From Tidjanibacter massiliensis (GTDB lineage: Bacteria > Bacteroidota > Bacteroidia > Bacteroidales > Rikenellaceae): a stretch of 64,000 bases of DNA. The stretch spans positions 496,001 to 560,000 of the forward strand of contig NZ_LT629960.1 of NCBI RefSeq assembly GCF_900104605.1, given 5' to 3'. The notes below the pieces were generated by a model that ran no database searches, was not told the DNA's origin, and worked only from the letters and a program-made list of their open reading frames with translations. Shown here piece by piece: positions 18,610 through 26,343 of this stretch (positions are counted from its first letter, which is position 1; every line of letters starts with the position of its first letter). The position numbers and the translations under genes were made by a program.

Positions 18610-19212
18610 ACAATTCACTCTGTTTTTTATATATTGCATAAGTTCAGCTTCTCGTTCTTGTTGAATTAAGGAAAGAATAGTTTGTGCATGATATATGTCA
18701 TATATGGATATTCGTATTATAGGGGTATTTATTACAATTGAATATATATCTTTTACAAAATCATAAAAAGCTCGTTGTGTCCAACGTGAAGAACCAATAT
18801 CGTCCAAAACTCCGCACGGTGAACTTATGCCATATTGCTTATCTGAGGAATTTGTATGCCAAAAATTGCCATAACTACGGCATTTATCCTCATGCTTTGT
18901 ACAATATTGTTGATAATCAGCCACTATGAAATTACACCAATTTTTATATATTGGAGAACTTAATGTTTTTAAGCGATACCTATTGAAGTGATTTTCTTCA
19001 TCAAACTCAATGATAAAATCTTTACAGTCTATATCATATTTACCTATATTCAAGGGGGCTTCGTCCAGTTTCCCTCCTAAAGCTCTATACATATCAGCTA
19101 TAACACTATAGAAGTTTGCCTCTATAAATACTTTATCACTTGGCTTATTATGATTTCCTGAATTATATAATCCGAGACAAATTCTTTTCAAATAATCTTG
19201 TTTCTTGGGCAT
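18604..19212 (-). CDS. Unrecognised 202-residue protein carried inside the invertible hsdS segment
   Basis: I cannot name this family with confidence. It contains KYDIDCKDFIIEFDEENH (about 58-75), an arrangement of acidic residues on two strands that resembles a PD-(D/E)XK nuclease core, and an N-terminal helix with E31. No signal peptide or membrane segment is seen. It lies between the two inverted hsdS copies and reads toward hsdS; its end overlaps the end of hsdS by 6 bp. If the segment inverts, this gene becomes co-directional and about 140 bp downstream of the alternative hsdS. A weak promoter-like sequence (TAATTTCG) precedes it. Confidence 0.6.
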   Translation of the reverse strand: MPKKQDYLKRICLGLYNSGNHNKPSDKVFIEANFYSVIADMYRALGGKLDEAPLNIGKYDIDCKDFIIEFDEENHFNRYRLKTLSSPIYKNWCNFIVADYQQYCTKHEDKCRSYGNFWHTNSSDKQYGISSPCGVLDDIGSSRWTQRAFYDFVKDIYSIVINTPIIRISIYDIYHAQTILSLIQQEREAELMQYIKNRVNCL

Positions 19213-19351
19213 AAACTATTGTTTTTTAGTGCGAAATTACGAATAAACAATCATATAAATAGCTTTGACAACAAAAAAGAGCGTAAACCATTCAACAATC
19301 TTAGGTTTTGTTTTTCGCAATCAATTTTTTCTTGCATATGATTGAGTGTAT

Positions 19352-19845
19352 TCACACTTTTTCTTGTTTTTCTATTGGCGGCAACAATAGTTTGAAATTT
19401 TTTATGTCTTTATAATGTAGATGAATTATAGTGCTTCCTTGTGCATATTTAGCTATACGATGTCTATAAACATAGTTTAGAATATAGCTGATATAAATAG
19501 CATTGTATTCTTTGTTTATATGAATACCGAACATATCACCACCTAACACAACATTGGCGACAATCAATGCTGTTGGAGTAATTAGTGAAACCGCATCTAC
19601 TGTTGTAGAAGCAGGAAATAGTAACTCATCTCCCTTGCTATACACTTGATTATCTGACCTATTTGTTCTACTTTCTATTACATTAGCAACGCAATTATAT
19701 GTGGTAAATAATTCTCCATATAAGATACATGGAGTTCCTCTTCGGCTAAATCTTCTTTTGATAATACGCCAACACTAAATGATTCCCCAAGTTTTGATAT
19801 TTTAACAAATTGTTTATTAGGGCACTTTCTATGGTGAGTAACCAC
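19352..19845 (-). pseudogene. Silent second recognition domain of hsdS with a one-base deletion
   Basis: On the minus strand a different second recognition domain follows the repeat. It begins VVTHHRKCPNKQFVKISKL and, after a frame change, continues GTPCILYGELFTTYNCVANV and then KGDELLFPASTTVDAV, ending in LLPPIEKQEKV at 19352. The frame changes near 19736-19740, where the sequence reads GAGGAACTCC but GAGGGAACTCC is needed to join the halves. This is the alternative cassette that inversion would place behind the expressed N-terminal half; it would give a frameshifted protein as it stands. Confidence 0.75.
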
Positions 19846-20403
19846 AATCCCCTTAATTAAGGTTTCAAGTTTCTCAATGATTTTGTTCTGAGTAGAAATG
19901 CGCTCGTCCAGCAAAGAAATGAAGTTTGCTAATTTATCCTGTTCTTCCAAGTCCGCAAAATAGAATGGAATGTTCTTTACGATGTCAGCGGATAAGTTAC
20001 CTTAACCTCCTTGCAAATATGTTTGGAGTAATCTTTCAACATGCTTATTCCAAACAGATTCTATAAATTTCTTGTTTTGTTTAGTCCTAATACAAAGTAT
20101 TGCTTGATTTATAGCTCCTTTGATTTTACTTATAGCAATATCCCCACTTGTAGCTCCATATAAAGCTAATAACAAGTCGCCTGTTTCCACCAATTTTGCA
20201 GCGGAATTATTTAAGCCATCTTCTGTTATGAACAATTCTGTTTTGTCCTTATGTAATTCTCCAGAACGTATAAATGGAATATTCCCATTGTAGAATTCCT
20301 TTTTTGAAGAAGAAGGAGTACCTCCTGAATAGAATGAACAAATCTCTGATAGTTTGTGCCTTTTCCACTCTCTACTGAACTCCGGAAATCTCAAAACCGG
20401 AAC
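19846..20403 (-). repeat. 558-bp inverted repeat, right copy (silent hsdS N-terminal half)
   Basis: Opposite-strand copy of 17530-18087. It encodes the same first recognition domain and central helix, including the ochre codon (TAA at 20004-20002), but lacks its own start region: the sequence upstream of 20403 is unrelated to the hsdS leader. It is the recombination partner for segment inversion. Confidence 0.85.
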
Positions 20404-20450
20404 TAACCACACTATATTTCTCTAATTATAAGAACCAATTATTTGAAATT

Positions 20451-21377
20451 ATGATTCATAAAACAGTTAGAGAAATTGCGGCGGCTTGGAAAGAGTACAA
20501 GCGGCCTTATGTGAAGCAGTCCACGATGGCGGCTTATGTGTTAATCTTGGAGAACCACGTTCTTCCTTATTTCGGGGATAGTGATTCACTCCACGAATAG
20601 GCGGTACAGGCTTTCGTCTTACAAAAGTTGGAAAACGGATTGAGCGTCAAAACCGTCAAGGACATTCTGATAGTCCTTAAAATGGTGATGAAGTTCGGAG
20701 TCAAAAATGAATGGATGACCTATTACGAATGGGATATAAAGTATCCAACGACCTCCACCAACAAAGAACTGGAAGTGCTGTCTGTCGCCAATCACAGAAA
20801 GATTCTGAATTACATCCAAAGTCATTTCACTTTTACTGGGCTTGGTATCTATATCAGCCTTAGTACCGGGCTACGCATCGGGGAAATATGTGCTTTGAAG
20901 TGGAGCGGCATCAATGTTACGGACGGCAGGATAACAGTCAGCCGCACGATTGAACGCATCTATATCATTGAGGGTGAGAAAAAGCATACGGAACTCGTCA
21001 TCAACACCCCCAAAACAAAAAACTCCTGCCGTGAAATACCCATGAGCAAGGAGTTGCTTGCTATGATAAAGCCATTAAAAAAGGTGGTCAATGACGATTT
21101 CTATGTGCTTACCAATGACGAGTGTCCGACAGAACCCCGTACATATCGCAATTACTACAACAGCTTAATGGTGAAACTGGGTATACCCAAATTAAAATAT
21201 CACGGTTTGCGTCACAGCTTCGCTACTCGTTGCATTGAAGCAGGGTGCGACTATAAAACTGTCAGCGTATTGTTGGGCCACTCCAATATTTCAACCACAC
21301 TCAACCTTTATGTCCATCCCAATATGGAACAAAAGAAGCGTTGCATTACCAAAATGTTCAAATCATTGGGCAAATAA
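20451..21377 (+). pseudogene. Tyrosine recombinase beside the hsdS cassette, interrupted by an amber codon
   Basis: The full frame from ATG 20451 encodes 308 residues. The N-terminal SAM-like domain (VREIAAAWKEYKRPYVKQS) is interrupted by TAG at 20598-20600, where a CAG is expected (HEQAVQAF). The frame then continues to 21377. The catalytic domain is complete: TGLRIGEI, HGLRHSFA, LGHSNISTTLNLYVH, giving the R-H-R-H-Y residues. Recombinases of this type next to inverted hsdS copies catalyse specificity switching in Bacteroidales. Starting at TTG 20628 would lose most of the N-terminal DNA-binding domain, so activity is doubtful; the switch may be frozen. Confidence 0.85.
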
Positions 21378-21551
21378 AGCCCTGTGTAAAGTGAAATGGT
21401 TTCAGAGATACTGAATTGACCGTTTATATTTGGAGTTCTTTCTTTGGATTGATAAATTCGCAGTTGTTACTGGTGGTCAGCCGCAGCCACTAATAACAAC
21501 TGAACAAAATTGAACCTGAGACAATACCTAAGGTCTTAATAAGTCAAGAAT

Positions 21552-22388
21552 ATGAATAACTCCATAGAATACGAGCTTTTTACTCGGGAAATTTATCAAC
21601 AACTTGTTGATGCAGATACTATTAAAGCCACAAAAGTACAGCATAATGTGAAGCTGGAGGGTAAATCTGGACAGAAACATCAAATAGATGTATATTGGGA
21701 ATACGAGATTGCTGGAATTACACATAAGGTTGCGATTGAATGTAAAAATTACAGTAAACCTATTGCAATCAGTAAAGTAAGAGATTTTTATGGGGTACTT
21801 TCCGAGCTTAATAATGTAGCCGGAATTATGGTTACTAAAGCCGGATTTCAAGAAGGTGCGAAAAAATTTGCAAAACAATACGGTATCAGTTTAAAGGAAC
21901 TTAGGAATCCTACAAGAGAAGAATGTATCATTGGAGAGTTAATAACCACAACTTCGGCAAATATCAGACATACATTGTTTCTCGTAGATGAGGAATGGGC
22001 AACAAATAATGGTTATGATTTTCAGGCATATCGACGAAGACTTGACATGTTTCATTGTACGGGTCGGTGGTCAAACAGCTCGCATATACCAATTGAACTG
22101 AATAATAAAAATATTTGTGACGCTTCAGATAAACCAATCTCATCTTTAGATGCATTAGAGAAGAAAATCCCATCAGATCATAATGGTATCGACGACATCA
22201 CATTTACATTCGAAGACGCTTATGTTAATGCAAAATGGGGACTAACAAAAATAAAAGAAGTTCAATATTCATATGAGCATAAAACCCAAACTAGCACTAT
22301 TCGTTTGGATGTATCTGGCTTTGTAGATGCGATTCTCAAAGATGCATTAAATGGAGAAATTCGGTTAATAAACAAACGACAGCTATAA
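21552..22388 (+). CDS. Mrr-like restriction endonuclease family protein
   Basis: This 278-residue protein has an N-terminal Mrr-type PD-(D/E)XK fold: HQIDVYWEY (D46) followed by KVAIECKNYSKP (E63, K65) and a helix with ISKVRDFYGVL. The Mrr clade includes modification-dependent endonucleases. The C-terminal 150 residues are not recognised and may recognise the target. It has a 174-bp upstream spacer and stands alone. The last codons meet an apparent junction with a truncated minus-strand gene from another element (22400 onward). The active site looks intact. Confidence 0.78.
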   Translation: MNNSIEYELFTREIYQQLVDADTIKATKVQHNVKLEGKSGQKHQIDVYWEYEIAGITHKVAIECKNYSKPIAISKVRDFYGVLSELNNVAGIMVTKAGFQEGAKKFAKQYGISLKELRNPTREECIIGELITTTSANIRHTLFLVDEEWATNNGYDFQAYRRRLDMFHCTGRWSNSSHIPIELNNKNICDASDKPISSLDALEKKIPSDHNGIDDITFTFEDAYVNAKWGLTKIKEVQYSYEHKTQTSTIRLDVSGFVDAILKDALNGEIRLINKRQL

Positions 22389-22399
22389 AGATACTAAAA

Positions 22400-22542
22400 T
22401 TTTCCAGAGTCCCGATGATGGAATCATCCACCATCAGCACGGAAGCGGACTGCTCGTATGTCCCGGTAACACTGATGACCGATTCATCTATGTAGGCTTT
22501 CAGTTCCTCCGGGGTAGGAATATTGCTGTTCGTCTTTTCCAT
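22400..22542 (-). pseudogene. Truncated start of an element gene
   Basis: The frame MEKTNSNIPTPEELKAYIDE begins at 22542, 4 bp after the preceding HTH gene, and is coherent for about 47 residues (to GTLENF). Beyond about 22400 it becomes different sequence overlapping the end of the Mrr-like gene. This looks like the start of an integrative-element gene cut at a junction between two accessory blocks. The exact breakpoint is uncertain. Confidence 0.5.
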
Positions 22543-22546
22543 ATTC

Positions 22547-22921
22547 CTACAGCTCTCTTGGTTTTGCCTTGTGCCTTGTCGCAGCAAGCATCTGCTCGTG
22601 TTCTTCCTCGATGCTCAAAGGCACCTGGCCTTTCCTTCCACTCTCCAGCCATTTGTCCAGTTCGTCACGATAGACAAACAGATGTTTGCCTTGCTTGATG
22701 GTGGGAATGCCTCCGTGCTTGGCTTTGTAGTAGAAGGATGATTTGGATATTCCGAGATAGCTGCACACTTCCTCCACGGTCATGGGGACATGCAGGTTTT
22801 CTTTGACCGGAGCCTGTTTTGCAAGATTGTCTTTCAAAACATTCTCAAGGCTCTCAATCTTTTCACACAGCCTGCCTACCATTTCGGGCAGGTCATTGAA
22901 TGTAAGGTTTTCTTTCAGCAT
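22547..22921 (-). CDS. Excisionase-like helix-turn-helix protein
   Basis: This 124-residue protein has a C-terminal HTH_17/excisionase-type domain: MTVEEVCSYLGISKSSFYY then GKHLFVYRDELDKWLESG. An N-terminal helix-rich stretch (MVGRLCEKIESLENVL) may dimerise. Such proteins often act as recombination directionality factors or regulators beside integrases in Bacteroides mobile elements. The start at ATG 22921 (MLKENLT) is preferred over the ATG at 22954. The downstream truncated gene begins 4 bp after its stop. Confidence 0.75.
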   Translation of the reverse strand: MLKENLTFNDLPEMVGRLCEKIESLENVLKDNLAKQAPVKENLHVPMTVEEVCSYLGISKSSFYYKAKHGGIPTIKQGKHLFVYRDELDKWLESGRKGQVPLSIEEEHEQMLAATRHKAKPREL

Positions 22922-22984
22922 GACTAAACGATTTAATTGTTTGACATGCCGCAAACCAATATAATGATGTTATGCAGATTGTAA

Positions 22985-23791
22985 TCAGCAGGAACTAATT
23001 TTCCCGTCAGCAGAATTTCTTATGCAGTCAAACCGGTAGTCCCCGTTTTCAGGAACATCGATCTTGATTTTGCTCGTAACAGAGTCCCTGAGATTCTTGG
23101 AAAGATATTCGATTGTCGCACCTTCCAGTTCATGCGGGAATATCTCCTTTATGAACTTTGCCCTGTCGATTAGCGGAATATCAAGCCGCTCTCCGATATT
23201 CCATGCAAAATGCCTTAGTGCCGGAGACTTGATGTGATTGTCTTCTCTGGAACGGATTGGTTTGTATAGTTCCGGTTGTCCGTAAGCCAGAGCTTCGATG
23301 TTCTCATGAAGCGTTTCAAGGGCCTCTTTGGTAAGGAACTCAGCCATTATGTATGTGGTGTAGTCGTGTATGGCGCTGACTATTGCAGTCCGTCTTTCCT
23401 TTTTCGCACACTCCAGTTCTTCCATGCGTGTTTCATATTTTTCAAGATATGAGAGTTTCTGCACCACTGCACTGGTTGTATTGTCTGTTTGCGGAAGTGC
23501 ATTCGGAGTATCGGCATTTATGCCGGAGGCAACGGTATCTGTCTTGGGAGAAACTCTACAGCCAAAAGAAAAATCAATACCGCTTTTTGCAAGTAATGGG
23601 TAGAACAGGCGTTGGAGAACGGCGCAGGAGAGGATTGCAACAACGATCCCGATTACAACAGGAGCGGAGTAGCCAATCGGACCAATCTGATGATTCTTAT
23701 ACAATATTGTGGCAACTGTCGCGAAAATGATGCACGCTAATGCGAGGACAAGGCTTGCTTTCTTGATGGTGGGTTTGTGATTATCTGCCAT
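22985..23791 (-). CDS. Membrane-anchored hypothetical protein of an integrative element
   Basis: This 268-residue protein has two hydrophobic segments near the N-terminus (about residues 13-30 and 39-58) followed by a cytoplasmic-type coiled and helical region (EKYETRMEELECAKKERR) and an uncharacterised C-terminal domain. No enzymatic motif is visible. Genes of this kind are common next to Bacteroides integrases. It starts at ATG 23791 and is separated from the integrase by a long terminator hairpin at 23894-23933. Confidence 0.55.
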   Translation of the reverse strand: MADNHKPTIKKASLVLALACIIFATVATILYKNHQIGPIGYSAPVVIGIVVAILSCAVLQRLFYPLLAKSGIDFSFGCRVSPKTDTVASGINADTPNALPQTDNTTSAVVQKLSYLEKYETRMEELECAKKERRTAIVSAIHDYTTYIMAEFLTKEALETLHENIEALAYGQPELYKPIRSREDNHIKSPALRHFAWNIGERLDIPLIDRAKFIKEIFPHELEGATIEYLSKNLRDSVTSKIKIDVPENGDYRFDCIRNSADGKISSC

Positions 23792-23893
23792 AGACTGTTG
23801 TTATTTGATATTTCAGTGTGGCAAAAATAGATGCACGGTTGCAGACAGTCGCAAATAATGACAAAAAATCAGTATGGAATTAAGAAAAAATAT

Positions 23894-23933
23894 GGTTAGA
23901 ATATGATTTTCAGCGAAAAATCATATTCTAACC
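23894..23933 (-). terminator. Terminator after the integrase
   Basis: 17-bp perfect arms (GGTTAGAATATGATTTT at 23894-23910 and its complement at 23917-23933) enclose a 6-nt loop. On the minus strand a run of T follows, so this is a probable intrinsic terminator for the integrase transcript. Confidence 0.65.
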
Positions 23934-23959
23934 GATAAAACTGGCACGAATCCGCCGTA

Positions 23960-25027
23960 TCAGCCCTTCCTTGTCAATGTGATTCTGGTAGTGGCTTCAC
24001 GTTTGTTGCTGTCCACGACTTTCATATAGCGTTGCGTGGTAGTAATGCACTTATGCGCCATCATACTCTGAATGGTACGGATATCTGTCCCTGCAGCAGC
24101 TTGCAGGGTGGCGAATGTTCTGCGATATGAATGGAAAGTGATGTCTTTCGTGATTCCAGCAGAACGGATCCATTCTTTCATGGGATGCTGCGTCCAGCTC
24201 CGTTTCAGGCCTTTGAACACAAGACCTGTCTTTTCAGGGCTGTAGCCTATCAGTCTCAATGCTTCATCGCTGATTGGGATGATGATGTCCTCTGTCTTGG
24301 TCTTTTGCGTGATGGTGTGGACGCATTTCCCTCCAGCTGCAAAGTCAACGATTTCCTCCCAGCAAAGGGAAAGTACATCGCTGAGCCGCAGACTGGTCAG
24401 GCACGAAAAGAGGGAAGCAGTTTTAAGAACAGGTATCTTGCATGGTGTCTCGGCCAGCCTGTATAATTCTTCGACAGACAGATAGTCCTTTACCACATCT
24501 TCCGTTTCTATCTTGTCCAGAAAGTCATTGACATTTGTCTTTATCATGCGCTTGCGGTAAAGGATATTCAGGTATCCTCTGAATGTGGACCAATAACCCG
24601 CAGCGGAGTTTCTTGAGACCGGTCTGTTTCGCTTTAGCTGCCTTGCGTTAAGCAGGTATTCACGGAACTTGTTGCAGAGGTCGACATCAATTTCCTCGAA
24701 AGTGCATTTGCCATGAACGAAGTTGTAGAAGTGCTGATATACAAATGCCCATTTCTGGTCGTGTTTGGGAAGTTGCTTGCGGTAATATTCCAGAAAATCG
24801 GCTTTGAACCTGCGCTTGTCAAAGAAATCATATCGTTCATTGACAATGGCCTCGAAGCGGCGGCACCGGATGGCTTCCGCCTTTTCCGACATGGCGGCGT
24901 TGAAGTCTCGTTCCCGTTGGTTCTTCGGATTGGCATAGATATAAATGTTCAACCCCTCATGACGGATGGTCTTCATCGTTTCTTGGTCACGGTAGCCCGG
25001 ATAATAATCAAGGTAGAAAGACAGCAT
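23960..25027 (-). CDS. Tyrosine site-specific integrase
   Basis: This is a phage-type integrase of 355 residues. The N-terminal arm and core-binding domains (about 1-170, with NERYDFFDKRRFKADFLEYY) are followed by the catalytic domain: SLRLSDVLSLCW (arginine I), HSYRRTFATL, AHKCITTTQRYMKV with the catalytic tyrosine. Upstream of ATG 25027 the same frame continues with VTLRTRPLKKG, which looks like the usual N-terminus of this family, but it has no ATG; an unusual start or a lost start codon is possible. The element is probably integrated near the mnmE end of this region. Confidence 0.85.
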   Translation of the reverse strand: MLSFYLDYYPGYRDQETMKTIRHEGLNIYIYANPKNQRERDFNAAMSEKAEAIRCRRFEAIVNERYDFFDKRRFKADFLEYYRKQLPKHDQKWAFVYQHFYNFVHGKCTFEEIDVDLCNKFREYLLNARQLKRNRPVSRNSAAGYWSTFRGYLNILYRKRMIKTNVNDFLDKIETEDVVKDYLSVEELYRLAETPCKIPVLKTASLFSCLTSLRLSDVLSLCWEEIVDFAAGGKCVHTITQKTKTEDIIIPISDEALRLIGYSPEKTGLVFKGLKRSWTQHPMKEWIRSAGITKDITFHSYRRTFATLQAAAGTDIRTIQSMMAHKCITTTQRYMKVVDSNKREATTRITLTRKG

Positions 25028-25127
25028 ACCTTTCTTTAAAGGACGTGTCCTTAGTGTAACTGTTTTGCATTCTGATATAATGATGAATATTAAATGGTTA
25101 TAACTGACTTTTGCTGCGAAAATCTTT

Positions 25128-25168
25128 AATGATGTTGTGCAGACCGTAATCAGCAGGAAATAATTTCC
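25128..25168. repeat. 41-nt sequence repeated at 22963-23003
   Basis: The stretch starting AATGATGTTGTGCAGACCGT matches 22963-23003 with only a few substitutions. Both copies lie upstream of minus-strand genes (the integrase and the excisionase-like gene), so they might share a regulatory or coding remnant role. It is not known which. Confidence 0.4.
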
Positions 25169-25197
25169 AGATAATTACAGTCGGTTGCATTTAGCCG

Positions 25198-26073
25198 CTA
25201 ACGGGCACCCATGATGTGGTCGAATTCCACTTTTAGGAAGCGCACGAACCGTCCTTTCTTCTCCCGTTTGATTTCGTGGAATTACAGGATGCCGTAAACT
25301 GAATCCCGTGTAAGGTTATATTTCTTCATGGCTTCCTGCACGGTGTAGTATTCCGATGAATCCTCTTCGGCGGTCTGTTTGGACAGGTCAAAATGAAGTT
25401 TAGAGTAGAATATCTGTCCATGCTCTTTCTTCGAAGGTATGTTGTTGCGATAGACTTGTGAGCGGATGGCGACACGTGTCATGCCGTATTTCTTCTCAAT
25501 TTCCTCGGGAGTGTACCATTCCGTCAGGGCATCATCTGTCCTATACTTGGCAAATACCGCATCAATGTGTTTCTTGCTGTAATAGTTGAACTGACGAATC
25601 TTGACCTTTGGGACATCATGCTCTCTGGTGTATGTCCATACCCATTTGGTGTTTACCTTGTACTTTTCTGCTATCTGCTCGGCAGTATAATATTCGGTAA
25701 TGCCAATATCATCTTTGGGCTTGATGCTTTTGTATGGTTTGGTTTTCAGCATTAGTTCTATATCAGCACGGCGGATGAGTGATTTCTTGCCGCTGATGCG
25801 GGAAGCCCGAAGTTTATTTTCTTTGACCAACTTATAAATGTACTGACGAGTAACACCCATAAGTTTGGCCGCTTGTGCAAACGAAAAGAAGTCTTGCCCT
25901 TCGGATGCCTGTTTGGGTTGTAGCAGTTCCTGCATTTTCTTCAATTCACGCTTGCGTTCCCGGATGCGTTCTTTGTAACCGAGATTGGAGCACTGATGAC
26001 TGCAATAGCAAGTCGTTGTTTTCTTGGCGATGAATGGTTTTCCACACCATTGGCAAATCTTTCTTACTTCCAT
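25198..26073 (-). pseudogene. Three-repeat HTH protein, interrupted near its end
   Basis: This protein starts with a zinc-ribbon-like motif (CQWCGKPF and CYCSHQC) and an excisionase-type HTH (SFAQAAKLMGVTRQYIYKLV). Three repeats of about 50 residues follow, each beginning with YYT/WYT (EYYTAEQIAEKYKV, EWYTPEEIEKKYGM, EYYTVQEAMKKYNL). The third repeat is cut by TAA at 25284-25282 after VYGIL; the frame continues with FHEIKREKKGRF and FDHIMGAR and stops at 25198. The repeat pattern shows the stop is inside a domain, so it was probably a CAA. The truncated 263-residue form may still bind DNA. Confidence 0.75.
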
Positions 26074-26122
26074 ATTTTTCTAATTTATTTTGAGGTTCTA
26101 TCTCTTTATTTCTCCACAAATC

Positions 26123-26159
26123 TGTCAATACACGTAAACCATTGTCAACACACGTCAAC
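26123..26159. repeat. Paired 17-bp direct repeats upstream of the HTH gene
   Basis: TGTCAATACACGTAAAC (26123-26139) and TGTCAACACACGTCAAC (26143-26159) agree at 15 of 17 positions and start 20 bp apart, two turns of the helix. They lie 50-86 bp upstream of the HTH start, so they are candidate operator or recombinase arm sites. A nearby pair of CGGTAGAAA-like words (about 26204-26225) may belong to the same region. Confidence 0.45.
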
Positions 26160-26274
26160 TACTGCGTCAGTGTGACATCGGGGTCAAACCTCGATTTGTT
26201 TCGTGGTAGAAATACGGTAGAAAAATAGGATGGACAACTGCCTCCGACTGCTATCAGCCAGATTTTGAACAAAT

Positions 26275-26300
26275 AAAAAAGCCACTGATTTACAGCGGCT
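26275..26300 (-). terminator. Terminator of the mnmE transcript
   Basis: On the minus strand AGCCGCTG-TAAAT-CAGTGGCT (one A/C mismatch) is followed by six T. It lies about 45 bp after the mnmE stop and marks the edge between core genes and the accessory region. Confidence 0.65.
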
Positions 26301-26343
26301 TCGTTATAGTTGGTTCTAATTCGTTGCAGTCAGTTATGCGCAC

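Noticed and set aside
17929-25284. Alternative genetic code with stop codons read as glutamine
   Set aside because: TAA, TAG and TGA all act as normal ends for dozens of core genes in the window, and the stops are confined to accessory genes.
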